The notes: generated by a model from the letters alone, not told the origin. A stretch of 64,000 nucleotides of DNA from Selenomonadales bacterium (GCA_003150515.1 QALW01000011.1:1-64000); one strand, 5' to 3'; numbered from the stretch's first letter, positions 1 to 8,004 are shown. Program-made: numbers and translations.

Positions 1-243
1 CGCCCCCCGCCCCTGCCGCTTCCAGGCTGCAATCAGATTTCCTGCTTTTCGTCCCCGGGAAAGCGTCTGGATATAAAAGAGACTTTAACTTTTCAGCTCT
101 CAGACAATTTGGACAGGCGAAATATCGGCGCAGGAGGGAGGGCAGTCCTGGCAAAACGCGTAGCAATCTGATGGCGTTGTATAGCAGGATTATCTTTTAT
201 AAAGGCGAATAAAGCAATATAAATAATTTGAAGGGAGCATATA

Positions 244-1302
244 ATGGGCGGACGCAACGGCGGCTGTGAAATAGTGCATAAGATATCGGAACAGGCGGGG
301 CTGAGCATATCGGGCGTATATAAAATCCTTAACGGCAGCGATTCTTTTTCATCCGAAAAAAGAGAGCTAGTGTATCAGCTCGCTGGGCGATACGGCTATT
401 TTTCGGGCGGAAACAGCCAGGGGAAACGAGGCGGCTCGCTTAAAATAGGCGTTTTAATTCCTAAATATCCCGCGTATTTCTGGGAGAGAGCAGTTCAGGG
501 CATGAAGGACGCCGCAGGGGCGTTAAACAGCATCAAGCTTAATTTTTATTATTATCCTAACGCCTGCAAAGAGGAGGAAATGCTGCGTCTAATTGAACTG
601 CTCATTCTTTCGGAATGCGACGCGTATATAATTTATCCACTCCCGGCTTTGGATTGGAGGGAATTTGCGCCGCAGCTCAGCGCGCAGGGAAGACTGATAT
701 TTTTTAACGACATGCAGGAGAATATTGAAAAAGAGGCGTTTATAGCTTATGTCGGGCCGGAGCATTTTGAGGAGGGCGCGACATGCGCGTATCTGGCCGC
801 GCAAAAGATAGCCGAGATGAAAGAAATATGCGTTCTGGCTTCGGACGGCAATTCTGAAAAATATCTGCTTGGGCGGAGAATAAGCGGTTTTATAAAGACG
901 GCAAAGGCGGTTAATCCTGATATTAATATAAAGCAAATAGTGCTGGAATTAAATCATAAGCTGGCTGCGTCCGAATTAGCCGGATGCTTAAAGAATCATT
1001 ACCGCGCTAAAGCGCTGGACTGCATATATGTCAGCAGCGGCTTTTTATATGTGGCGTGTATGGCTGCGGATAAGCTTAACCGCACGGCAGGCAGTCCGTG
1101 CCTGAATACAATATGTTTAGGGCACGAGCATTCAGTTTCGGATGAAAGATATTCGGGAGGGCGGATTTATGCATATGTCGCTCAGGACGTATATATGCAG
1201 GGCTATCATGCGGTTCAGGAGATTGTGACCGCCGTTATGGAGGATAGGCCGGTTAAGTGCAGATATTTTAATTCGGTTCCCGTTTTGACTGCGGTAAAAT
1301 AA
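244..1302 (+). CDS. LacI-family-like transcriptional regulator
   Basis: 352 residues. An N-terminal helix-turn-helix at about residues 8-45 (ISEQAGLSISGVYKILNGS) has the LacI pattern, and a periplasmic-binding-protein fold follows from about residue 66 to the end (KIGVLIPKYPAYFWERAVQG at the start, a sugar-binding-like C-lobe). Such proteins bind operator DNA and release or retain it on binding a small carbohydrate ligand. The start follows a GGGAG ribosome site. The gene converges on a GH99-like glycosidase, so control of glycan use is a reasonable inference; the ligand is not visible. A classical LacI hinge helix is not obvious between the domains, so an atypical member is possible. Confidence 0.8.
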   Translation: MGGRNGGCEIVHKISEQAGLSISGVYKILNGSDSFSSEKRELVYQLAGRYGYFSGGNSQGKRGGSLKIGVLIPKYPAYFWERAVQGMKDAAGALNSIKLNFYYYPNACKEEEMLRLIELLILSECDAYIIYPLPALDWREFAPQLSAQGRLIFFNDMQENIEKEAFIAYVGPEHFEEGATCAYLAAQKIAEMKEICVLASDGNSEKYLLGRRISGFIKTAKAVNPDINIKQIVLELNHKLAASELAGCLKNHYRAKALDCIYVSSGFLYVACMAADKLNRTAGSPCLNTICLGHEHSVSDERYSGGRIYAYVAQDVYMQGYHAVQEIVTAVMEDRPVKCRYFNSVPVLTAVK

Positions 1303-1403
1303 AAAAGACGCGCGCGCGGGCGTTTGGCAGGCGAAGCCTGCCTGGCCGAACTCTGTCCGGCCCGCGGCCGAAGGCCGCAAACGCCCGCGCGCGCGTCTTT
1401 TTT
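1301..1403. repeat. Cloverleaf inverted-repeat element, copy A
   Basis: Perfect 25-bp closing stem (1301-1325 with 1379-1403) ending in A6/T6, enclosing three arms: 1326-1342 (GGCAGGC/GCCTGCC), 1344-1362 (GGCCG/CGGCC, long loop) and 1364-1378 (GCGGCC, loop GAA). It begins inside the stop codon of the LacI-like gene and lies between convergent genes, so it should act as a bidirectional intrinsic terminator. Its three-arm architecture matches seven other elements in this window. Confidence 0.9.
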
Positions 1404-1453
1404 ATTTACGGACGCGTTGTTATATAAAAGCGCCCGTTTTTGAATTCTTTATA

Positions 1454-3136
1454 TTATTTGCCGAGAATATATTCGCAGCTTAAGCGTCCCATGGGCAGGG
1501 CGCTTCCCTTTGAATAGCTGTCCATTATATCTTTGCTCAGGCCGGGGCAGTCCCAAACCTTGAAATATACGCGCTGTATATTTTCGCCCAGCTTTTCAAG
1601 GGGCACGGACAGATTGAGCACGTTGCCGCTGCGGGACATTTCCGCTTCAGCTACGGGCGTTTCGTTGTTGTCCTCGTCCAGCGTGCAAAGCATAAATTTG
1701 CCGTCAATGGGGCGGATTACATGAGAATAGCTGTAAAAGCCCTTTTGACTGGGAACGCCTGCGCCGAGATATACGTTCATAAAGCCTTTATCCGAATCCT
1801 TGAGCGCATATTGGCTTTCAATCCGGAAATAAAGCTTTTGGCCGTCGTCCGCCGCGTTGACTTTCTTAATGGCGTTTAAGGGAGCGCTTTGACGGTAGAC
1901 TAACTGCGCGCAGCAGCCGGTATTGTTGCGTTCTATTTCGGGACCTATTTTGTTATATTGCTCGCTTCCCTCCCATTGAGCTGCGTCCGAGCTGAAAATA
2001 TCAATATTTCTGCGCGCGGGGCGGGTTTCCCCTTTAACGCCCTTGAAAGCGCGGACGTTTCGTATGAGCTGGAGATAGAACGCGTCTTCATATCCGCCTA
2101 CCATGGGCTCTATATCTCTGGAATATTCCAAATCTGCGGCGTCGCAAAGCATATATTCGCCGTCATAAAGCTGCTTATAGGCTATCCATTCATTCCAGCC
2201 GCCTACAAATACAGTATCTACCTTGGAGGCCAGGGCGACGTCCCATTCTCTCTGGAAGAAAGTGCCCTTTTCGCAATCCTCTCTTATATTGGTTTGAGTA
2301 TCCGGATCATATCCGCGTCCGAAATTAAGCAGGCCGCGGGTATGGCTGAAGCTCATGGGCACGTTGGGATGGCTGGCTACTGTTACGTTAATCATATCTC
2401 TGTGCACAGGCTGAGGGAAAGTCCATTCCACCCAGGCAAAGCCGTCCTCCTTATAGGGCGAGCAGGGCCATTGAGGGGTGCGGAAATGGAAGAAATCTCT
2501 GATTTCAGGCTCCAAGGGGCCGGGATCGTAGCCGGTGCGGCGGCGCACGGTGATTTCCTCCGCCTCTATATCGGCTTCAGGCGAGGTGAAAGCCACTATA
2601 AAGGGTTTGCCGTCCACGCGATACCAGCTGTCCGGATAAAGATTTTTGCTGTAAAGCTCATTATATAACACTCTTGTGGTCTTAATGGATTGAGTATGGG
2701 TGTAAAAGCCTACTCTGGGCGGATTGAAGCCGGCTTCAACGCGCTGCTGCACAATTTTCATAAGTCTCTGATATACGTTGGGATATGTAACGGTGTTGGT
2801 GGCGTCAAAGAGCAGGAAATCTATTCCCGCGCTCTCCAGCATCTCAAGCTGCTTGGAAAGCACCCATTCGTCGGCGGAATTATAATATCCCCAGATGGGC
2901 TCTCCCCAGAAATGAGCTTGCCCTGAGGGACTGATTTCTTTATTGTCCTGAAAATAAAGGATCTCTCTGCCGTTGTCCATCTGGGAAATAACGGTGGCGT
3001 CATATGCGCCTGAAGCCAGCGGCTGACCTATCCAGAGCCAGAAAAACATCCCCACTTTTTTATCGGTATAACCTTTTACCGATTCTACTGTGCGGCCGAA
3101 TTGATCTACGCCCACAAGCTTTAATGTGTCTTTCAT
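1454..3136 (-). CDS. GH99/GH71-like glycoside hydrolase with C-terminal accessory domain
   Basis: 560 residues, no signal peptide, hence probably cytoplasmic. Residues 30-370 look like the TIM-barrel of endo-acting GH99-like or GH71-like enzymes: GIDFLLFDATN near 104-114 and the WNEW motif at 314-317, followed by a Tyr/Asp-rich segment (YDGEYMLCDAADLEYS). Residues from about 380 form a beta-rich region resembling a carbohydrate-binding or DOMON-like fold. The truncated gene at the right edge of the window is a clear paralogue that shares both regions. The substrate cannot be read from sequence. A promoter lies at 3194-3222. The gene converges on the LacI-type regulator, separated by cloverleaf copy A. 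Family assignment is by motif resemblance only. Confidence 0.65.
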   Translation of the reverse strand: MKDTLKLVGVDQFGRTVESVKGYTDKKVGMFFWLWIGQPLASGAYDATVISQMDNGREILYFQDNKEISPSGQAHFWGEPIWGYYNSADEWVLSKQLEMLESAGIDFLLFDATNTVTYPNVYQRLMKIVQQRVEAGFNPPRVGFYTHTQSIKTTRVLYNELYSKNLYPDSWYRVDGKPFIVAFTSPEADIEAEEITVRRRTGYDPGPLEPEIRDFFHFRTPQWPCSPYKEDGFAWVEWTFPQPVHRDMINVTVASHPNVPMSFSHTRGLLNFGRGYDPDTQTNIREDCEKGTFFQREWDVALASKVDTVFVGGWNEWIAYKQLYDGEYMLCDAADLEYSRDIEPMVGGYEDAFYLQLIRNVRAFKGVKGETRPARRNIDIFSSDAAQWEGSEQYNKIGPEIERNNTGCCAQLVYRQSAPLNAIKKVNAADDGQKLYFRIESQYALKDSDKGFMNVYLGAGVPSQKGFYSYSHVIRPIDGKFMLCTLDEDNNETPVAEAEMSRSGNVLNLSVPLEKLGENIQRVYFKVWDCPGLSKDIMDSYSKGSALPMGRLSCEYILGK

Positions 3137-3193
3137 AATACTTACTCACTTTCAATAATAATATTTGGCCTTACGGCCTCTTATTTAAAAGGT

Positions 3194-3222
3194 ATTATAA
3201 ATAATCGCGGCCGAAATGTAAA
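3194..3222 (-). promoter_or_regulatory. Promoter of the GH99-like gene with near-palindromic site upstream
   Basis: On the minus strand TTTACA (3222-3217), a 17-base spacer, then TATAAT (3199-3194), 58 bases before the start codon. Just upstream at 3223-3234 is TTGTTTAAACCA, a near-palindrome with one mismatch, of the size and style of LacI-family operators. Binding by the nearby LacI-like protein is inference. Confidence 0.6.
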
Positions 3223-3500
3223 TGGTTTAAACAAAAATTTTTTCAACAATTTTATAATTGAGCGTCTTAATTATTTTTTGGGGGCAAGACGGCGGACCGC
3301 GTTCTAAAACGCCCGAAGCAAAAAGGGCGTTTCGCTTGACTAAGCCAAAGCGGGGAAAACGGCGGGCAGGATAACCTTATGCGGTTAAGCTGCATAGTAT
3401 GCTTAAGGAGTACAAGCATGCTTTTAATATGGGGCAGGAGGGCTTAATTCTTTAATTTTTTAAGCTGCTTAATAATCCTGTCCTTACGGGAGGTTTTAAG
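3223..3500. other. Divergent intergenic region
   Basis: The rest of the 364-base space between the GH99-like gene and the GH25 gene is AT-rich next to the minus-strand promoter and otherwise unremarkable. A weak inverted repeat (GCATAGTATGC) occurs near 3390-3401. A clear plus-strand promoter was not found; the ribosome site of the GH25 gene is GGGAGG at about 3488-3493. Confidence 0.4.
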
Positions 3501-4706
3501 ATGAGAAAATTAAGAAGAGGAATTATAGCGGTGGCGTTATGCGTTGCGATATGCTTTTTGGCCATACCCGTTATGGCCTTCGGCCCGTCAAGCGATGTTA
3601 TATATGACGGTATAGACGTAAGCCGCTATCAGGGAGATATAGATTTTGAGCGGGTGGCTGCCAGCGGCGTGGAAATGGTGTATATCCGTTCCAGCGCTTC
3701 GGGCGATTATGTGGATCCTTATTTTCGCCAGAATTATGAGCGGGCTAAGGCTGCCGGGCTGAAAATCGGTTTTTATCACGCTATGTCCGCCCGAAATGAG
3801 ACGGAAGCCGTTCAGGAAGCGCGTTTTTTTGTTCAGACCATAAGCGGCACTCAGCCCGACTGCAAGCTGGCTATGGATTTCGGAGCGGCGAGCAGTCTAA
3901 GCGCCTCGCAGCGCAATTCTATTGCCAGAGCATTTTTGGAGGAGACGGAGCGTCTCAGCGGCTTGAAAACTGTAATATACAGCAGCGCCTATACGGCACG
4001 GGCAATATGGGATGAAACCATGGCGGAGGAATATCCGATATGGGTGGCCGAATACGGCCCAAGCGAGCCTGAAGACGGCCAGTGGGACAAATGGGTTGGT
4101 TTCCAATACAGCAATACCGGCAGAGTAGACGGCATAAACGGGAATGTGGATTTGGATTATTTTACTGAGGATATATTGCTTGAGGCTTCGGGCGAGATAC
4201 CGCATCCGGACGAACCTAAGCCGGATAATCCGTCAAAGCAATATATTTATGTTCGCGTGGAGCGCGGCGACACTTTGTATAAGCTGGCTAAGAAGTACGA
4301 TACTACCGTGCAGAGCATTGTCAGCCTGAATAATCTAAGCAATCCCGATGTGATAATAGTGGGAGAGCGGCTCCGCATTGAAGCGTCAGGGGATATTCCC
4401 GAGGGCGCGGTTTATTATGTTGTGCAGCGGGGAGATACGCTGTATAAAATTGCGCGTCGGTATAATACGAGCGTGGAGGAAATAGCGGAGCTGAATAATT
4501 TATCCAATCCTGATTTGATTTATGCCGGCCAAAGGCTGCTGGTCAGGAGCGGGACGCTTGTACGGGAGTATACTGTTAAAAGGGGAGACACTTTAGGCAA
4601 AATTGCCGCTCGTTTTAATACTACTGTGTCCAGGTTGGCCGCGATTAATAAAATAACAAATGTAAATTTAATCTATCCGGGCATGACAATTATTTTAAGC
4701 CAGTAA
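3501..4706 (+). CDS. Secreted GH25 (lysozyme-like) protein with three LysM domains
   Basis: 401 residues. A signal peptide (1-26, ending VMA) precedes a GH25 domain at about 33-225 (GIDVSRYQG at 37-45, WVAEYG near 182, VDLDYF near 216) and three LysM peptidoglycan-binding repeats at about 249-293, 305-349 and 355-400, each with RGDTL. GH25 enzymes cleave the glycan of peptidoglycan at the cell surface. The segment that normally carries the catalytic Asp-x-Glu reads M-D126-F-G128, so the usual catalytic Glu is glycine here; activity may be lost, leaving a wall-binding protein. The gene appears monocistronic and ends at a strong terminator (4773-4807). Confidence 0.88.
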   Translation: MRKLRRGIIAVALCVAICFLAIPVMAFGPSSDVIYDGIDVSRYQGDIDFERVAASGVEMVYIRSSASGDYVDPYFRQNYERAKAAGLKIGFYHAMSARNETEAVQEARFFVQTISGTQPDCKLAMDFGAASSLSASQRNSIARAFLEETERLSGLKTVIYSSAYTARAIWDETMAEEYPIWVAEYGPSEPEDGQWDKWVGFQYSNTGRVDGINGNVDLDYFTEDILLEASGEIPHPDEPKPDNPSKQYIYVRVERGDTLYKLAKKYDTTVQSIVSLNNLSNPDVIIVGERLRIEASGDIPEGAVYYVVQRGDTLYKIARRYNTSVEEIAELNNLSNPDLIYAGQRLLVRSGTLVREYTVKRGDTLGKIAARFNTTVSRLAAINKITNVNLIYPGMTIILSQ

Positions 4707-4772
4707 ATATAAGATAGAACAAAATGTTTTTGTTTGGGGAAATTATTTGGCTGCCGGATTTTATTATATTTA

Positions 4773-4807
4773 ACCGCGCCGTCCGGTTCCGGACGGCGCG
4801 GTTTTTT
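4773..4807 (+). terminator. Intrinsic terminator of the GH25/LysM gene
   Basis: A 14-bp perfect stem ACCGCGCCGTCCGG (4773-4786) pairs with 4789-4802 across a TT loop and runs straight into T6. Confidence 0.9.
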
Positions 4808-4831
4808 ATAAATAAGGAAAAATAAAAATAC

Positions 4832-4906
4832 CCTCAGAGTCCCTATAAAGCGTTCAGCCTAAGCGCAGAATGCGCTTAGGCTGAACGCTTTATAGGGACT
4901 CTGAGG
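4832..4906. repeat. Long perfect hairpin B1
   Basis: A 36-bp perfect inverted repeat (4832-4867 with 4871-4906), loop GAA. The tips read CCTCAG / CTGAGG. It opens a run of five abutting palindromic modules downstream of the GH25 terminator. No U-tract follows, so a simple terminator role is not obvious. Confidence 0.95.
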
Positions 4907-4991
4907 CTCCCCTCCCGCTTAAAAGGTTAAGGGCTCCGCCCTGGCAAAGCCAGGGCGGAGCCCTTAACCTTTTAAGCGGGAGGGGAGCCTC
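4903..4991. repeat. Long perfect hairpin B2
   Basis: A 43-bp perfect inverted repeat (4903-4945 with 4949-4991), loop AAA. Its first four bases (GAGG) are also the last bases of hairpin B1, so the two modules overlap and could form alternative structures. Confidence 0.95.
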
Positions 4992-5005
4992 TAACCTATC
5001 TTGGC

Positions 5006-5107
5006 AAGGCGGCGCGGATGGGTCGGCCGCAGGCCGACCAGGCGCGGCAGTATACTGCCGCGCCGTACGCCGGCGCCCCAACGGGCGCCGGCCATCCGCG
5101 CCGCCTT
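5006..5107. repeat. Cloverleaf inverted-repeat element, copy B3
   Basis: A 16-bp closing stem (5006-5021 with 5092-5107, AAGGCGGCGCGGATGG) encloses three arms: 5022-5038 (GTCGGCC, loop GCA), a 24-base perfect palindrome at 5041-5064 (GGCGCGGCAGTA half) and 5069-5092 (GCCGGCGCCC, loop CAAC). The architecture equals the other cloverleaf copies, with a shorter closing stem. Confidence 0.9.
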
Positions 5108-5128
5108 AAGCTTATTTTGCCTATTAAC

Positions 5129-5185
5129 ACTCAGAACAGGGCGCAGCCCTGGCGCCATGCGCCAGGGCTGCGCCCTGTTCTGAGT
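5129..5185. repeat. Long perfect hairpin B4
   Basis: A 27-bp perfect inverted repeat (5129-5155 with 5159-5185), loop CAT, tips ACTCAG / CTGAGT. It touches the next palindrome at 5184-5185. Confidence 0.95.
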
Positions 5186-5239
5186 CTCAGGCCCCTCTTT
5201 CAAGGACGCTTAAGCGTCCTTGAAAGAGGGGCCTGAGAC
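5184..5239. repeat. 56-base perfect palindrome B5
   Basis: Uninterrupted palindrome centred between 5211 and 5212, with 28-base halves and tips GTCTCAGG / CCTGAGAC. It lies 38 bases from the end of the convergent membrane-protein gene. Palindromes without a spacer are usually unstable on chromosomes, so its intact state is notable. Confidence 0.95.
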
Positions 5240-5276
5240 ATAAAGAAAATCCTGAAACGGCATAATGATGCGCGGC

Positions 5277-5894
5277 TTAATAATACAGCGTCAGATAGGA
5301 AAAGTTATTGCCCAGCAGCTCAATATAATAATTGGAATAATCTTCCATAACGCTTTGATAGGGGGTATCGCCCAGCATATAGGCGAAACCTTCAATTCGG
5401 CTTTCGTGCTCGAATGTGGGAAAGAAGTAAAAGGCGCCTCCTTCGTATTGTATAACCTCTCCCGTTATGCTTAAATGAGCGTATTTTTCGCTAAGGGGCA
5501 GAGCGCGGGCTGTTTTGTCCTGGTTTGAAAGTTCTTGGTCTATGCATTCCTGCATTTCAAAACGGATGTTTTCATATTTTGTATCCAGCCGGTAATCAAA
5601 TATAGGCTGCGTAAGCATGTATGCCGCCAGTCCGCATGCAAGAATAACTGCTGCGGGTATAATTATGGCGCCGTTAAAAGCTTCGGAGTTGCCCGAACGG
5701 TATAGAATTCTGAAAAACGCCGCAATAAACAGCAGTATTAAAGCGATTACCGAGCTCCAAAGCAGAATGTCGGCGCCCAATTTTATTTTGGTGTATATTT
5801 CGTTATAGAATACGCCCGAGCATAAGAGCAGTATGCCAAAAACTGCCCCCAGAGCTATGAAAATCTTGTCCGCCCTTCCCAAGCCATTTTTCAT
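5277..5894 (-). CDS. Membrane protein of unknown function
   Basis: 205 residues, family not recognised. Three hydrophobic segments near 10-30, 42-63 and 73-95 are followed by a polar domain of about 110 residues rich in Tyr, Glu and Phe (for example YEGGAFYFFPTFE), whose side of the membrane is not predictable from sequence alone. The start codon overlaps the stop of the ppx gene by four bases (ATGA), so the two are translationally coupled and belong to the yabP-yabQ-divIC-ppx transcript. It ends close to the palindrome cluster 4832-5239, which may define the transcript end. Confidence 0.7.
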   Translation of the reverse strand: MKNGLGRADKIFIALGAVFGILLLCSGVFYNEIYTKIKLGADILLWSSVIALILLFIAAFFRILYRSGNSEAFNGAIIIPAAVILACGLAAYMLTQPIFDYRLDTKYENIRFEMQECIDQELSNQDKTARALPLSEKYAHLSITGEVIQYEGGAFYFFPTFEHESRIEGFAYMLGDTPYQSVMEDYSNYYIELLGNNFSYLTLYY

Positions 5895-6796
5895 TCGGTT
5901 ATCCCGCCTTTAAGAATCATGTATTTTATATATCCCTTAAGCGAATCGTCATCGCTTACCGTAAGCTGCTCATATCCGTATAAAGTCATAAAGCGCCATA
6001 ATATTAAGCTGCCGTATTGCAGAATGTCCGCCCGTTCGGGCGGCATGCCCGTTATGCTTTTTCTTTCGGCTAAAGAGGCTCCCAGCAAGCGCTTAGCTGC
6101 GCTGTGGATTTCAGGCAGGGTTAGCTTTAAGCCCTGTATGCGTTCGGGCTGGTATTCTTTCAAAGCAAGCTTGATGCCCGCTATGGTGGTGGGCGTGCCC
6201 GAAACGCCTATAAGCTCCTGCGCACCCCGAGGCGATATTTCTTCATATTGGGCGATTATGCCGTCTGCGTAACGGGCGGCCTGATCTATTCTCTCTTCGT
6301 CTAATTGCTCTGCGCCGTATTTTTCCATCATTCTTACGGCGCCCAGCTTGAGGCTCAGGGAACGTATTTCCCCCTTTTTTATTATTACTTCAGTGCTGCC
6401 GCCCCCTATATCTATTACGGCGCGGTTGTCTTTCTCTCCTGCCGCGCCCAGATAGGCAATCAGCGCTTCTGTTTCTCCGCTTATAATATCTAAATCCAGC
6501 CCCGTCCCGAGCTTGATCAGCCGAGCGAAATCCTTTTGATTAGCGGCCTCTCTTACCGCCGCAGTAGCGTAAATAAAAACTTTCGCCGCGCCCGTGTCTT
6601 GCGCTCTCTTTGCAAAGCGGGCGACGCTTGCGGCAGTGCGCTCCATGGGCTCTTCTTTAAGCAGCCCGTCAAGGCCGTCCTGGCCCAGGCGGGTTGTCTC
6701 CAGCCCCTTGTCCAGGGCGCGCTGGCAGCCTTTATTTATTTCCGCGGTATAAAGGCGGGTGCTGTTGGTGCCTATATCTATTACGGCGTATATCAT
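5891..6796 (-). CDS. Ppx/GppA-family phosphatase
   Basis: 301 residues. The N-terminal ASKHA-type phosphate motif AVIDIGTNSTRLY (about 4-16) and the second motif AVIDIGGGSTEVII mark the exopolyphosphatase/guanosine pentaphosphate phosphatase family. These enzymes degrade polyphosphate or pppGpp. At about 300 residues it is the short two-lobe form without the C-terminal HD-like domain of E. coli Ppx. An AGGAG ribosome site precedes the start. It lies in a sporulation and division operon, downstream of divIC as often in Clostridia, and overlaps the membrane-protein gene that follows. Which substrate it uses in vivo cannot be told. Confidence 0.88.
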   Translation of the reverse strand: MIYAVIDIGTNSTRLYTAEINKGCQRALDKGLETTRLGQDGLDGLLKEEPMERTAASVARFAKRAQDTGAAKVFIYATAAVREAANQKDFARLIKLGTGLDLDIISGETEALIAYLGAAGEKDNRAVIDIGGGSTEVIIKKGEIRSLSLKLGAVRMMEKYGAEQLDEERIDQAARYADGIIAQYEEISPRGAQELIGVSGTPTTIAGIKLALKEYQPERIQGLKLTLPEIHSAAKRLLGASLAERKSITGMPPERADILQYGSLILWRFMTLYGYEQLTVSDDDSLKGYIKYMILKGGITE

Positions 6797-6887
6797 TTAA
6801 AAGAACTCCTGTTGAGTTTGTTTTGCGGCGCAGGCCGCCGCCGGCAGGCCGGAAGGGTTGTCCGGCAAGGGTCCGGCTTATAATAAA

Positions 6888-6917
6888 ATCACATGCGGAA
6901 AAGCGGCCGCATGTGAT
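6888..6917 (-). terminator. Hairpin between divIC and ppx
   Basis: An 11-bp stem ATCACATGCGG (6888-6898) pairs with 6907-6917, loop of eight bases. On the minus strand it is followed by a short T-rich run (GATTTTATTA). It may give partial termination or processing between divIC and ppx. Confidence 0.55.
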
Positions 6918-6938
6918 GATAATGCATTCAAGCGCATA

Positions 6939-7232
6939 TTAATCCTGAGTGGTGAATAAAATTTCGCCCTCTTTAATCATGCCCAGCTTTTCGCGCAGAT
7001 ATTGCTCCGCATAGGCTAAGGTGTCCGCGTTTAATTTAAGCCTGTTAATTCTCTCCAGCTCGTCTTCTAAATTCTGCTGCTGCTGCTGAAGCTGCTCCAT
7101 GCGCTCCTGCTGGTTGGCCAGTATGGCGCGCTGATTGCAAAACTGATACACCGCAAAACAGATAAACGCTGCGGCAAGGGCTGTTACTAAGAGCTTGAGC
7201 GGTAAATGTTTCTTTTTTCCTTTGTTCTTCAT
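6939..7232 (-). CDS. divIC: DivIC/FtsB-family septum formation protein
   Basis: 97 residues with the family layout: a basic N-terminus (KNKGKKKHLPLK), one transmembrane helix at about 12-30, then a Gln-rich coiled coil (about 35-65, QQERMEQLQQQQQNLEDELE) and a short extracytoplasmic tail with YAEQYLREKLGMIKEGE. DivIC helps hold the division complex of FtsL/DivIB at the septum. Position directly after yabQ is the classical arrangement in spore-forming Firmicutes and supports the name. It is shorter than B. subtilis DivIC. Confidence 0.88.
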   Translation of the reverse strand: MKNKGKKKHLPLKLLVTALAAAFICFAVYQFCNQRAILANQQERMEQLQQQQQNLEDELERINRLKLNADTLAYAEQYLREKLGMIKEGEILFTTQD

Positions 7233-7308
7233 AGCTGCTGTTCTCCGTATTTTTAATAATCTAAAATAGGATTCGTTTTTCTTATGTATTTCCCTCCGAA
7301 GAATAAAC

Positions 7309-7680
7309 TCATTTTATCAGTCTTTTATAGAGCTTTGTGCTTTTGAATTTTTTCAATATTTTTGAACCTAAATAAAAGTTTATATCTAATATCAGCTTTA
7401 TTATAGGCTTAATGCCGAAAAATTGCAACAGAATTCCTATTAAAATTCCGAACAATAAATGAATTTTTAGCCTTCCTTCGGTAGTATAGAATATAAAAAC
7501 GCATGCTATAAGCAAAGAAGCGGCACAAAATACCAAATCCGTTATATGTATGGCAATTTTATACCGCTTGAAAAGCCGTCTGAATACGCCCAGCAAATCA
7601 TAGACTATTCCTATAACGATGCCGCAATATATCATGGCCAGCATTTCGGCCGTTTGATTTACGCTGTCAAAAAGAGGCAT
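7309..7680 (-). CDS. yabQ: Spore cortex biosynthesis protein YabQ
   Basis: 123 residues. Hydrophobic helices at about 10-32, 44-64 and 72-90 with the YabQ pattern GIVIGIVYDLLGVFRR near the start. YabQ is an integral membrane protein of the outer forespore membrane needed for spore cortex formation. An AGGAG ribosome site lies before the ATG. The gene sits 18 bases after yabP and 76 bases before divIC; gene order is the best support for the name. Confidence 0.85.
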   Translation of the reverse strand: MPLFDSVNQTAEMLAMIYCGIVIGIVYDLLGVFRRLFKRYKIAIHITDLVFCAASLLIACVFIFYTTEGRLKIHLLFGILIGILLQFFGIKPIIKLILDINFYLGSKILKKFKSTKLYKRLIK

Positions 7681-7698
7681 GCGGGAACTCCTTTCCCT

Positions 7699-8004
7699 TT
7701 ATCTGAAGAGCTTTGAGAACATTCCGCCCTGTTTCTGAGGCTGCTCGTGATATTCCAGCCCCTCCACAAAACCGTCCACCCACAGCGTTTCGGAATCTAA
7801 ATCCAATTTGCTGATATGCAGGCCCTGTCCAAAGACGGTCAGCATGCCAGCCTCCGAGCGCACTAATATTTCCTGCTCGTTAAAGCTCTCCACATCTATA
7901 ACGCCCGTCATGCTGATTCGCTGCCGGCCCTCTATAGTGATATTATGAGGCTTTCCTTTTCCGGCCGCTACGGGGTTAAGCCGTATATCCTCTGTTTCTC
8001 TCAT
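7699..8004 (-). CDS. yabP: Sporulation protein YabP
   Basis: 101 residues from the ATG at 8004, chosen because GGGAG lies eight bases before it; an ATG 21 bases further upstream lacks a ribosome site. The protein has the YabP/YqfC beta-rich fold (PHNITIEGRQRISMTGVIDV, then FNEQEILVRSEAGMLTVFGQ). YabP is needed for assembly of the spore cortex and is made under mother-cell control in relatives. The C-terminal 20 residues (EQPQKQGGMFSKLFR) are a variable tail. It is the first gene of the minus-strand set yabP-yabQ-divIC-ppx. Confidence 0.88.
   Translation of the reverse strand: MRETEDIRLNPVAAGKGKPHNITIEGRQRISMTGVIDVESFNEQEILVRSEAGMLTVFGQGLHISKLDLDSETLWVDGFVEGLEYHEQPQKQGGMFSKLFR

Noticed and set aside
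1958..2668. A 236-codon frame opposite the GH99-like gene
   Set aside because: It lies wholly within a gene with clear family motifs and shows no domain.
5006..5107. Cloverleaf elements taken as tRNA genes
   Set aside because: They lack an anticodon arm with a seven-base loop, the TTC-containing T-arm and the CCA-type acceptor length; the arms are perfect GC-rich hairpins with 3-4 base loops.
6815..6880. A further cloverleaf element between ppx and divIC
   Set aside because: Short GC-rich hairpins (GCGGC/GCCGC, CCGG/CCGG) are present, but no closing stem encloses them.
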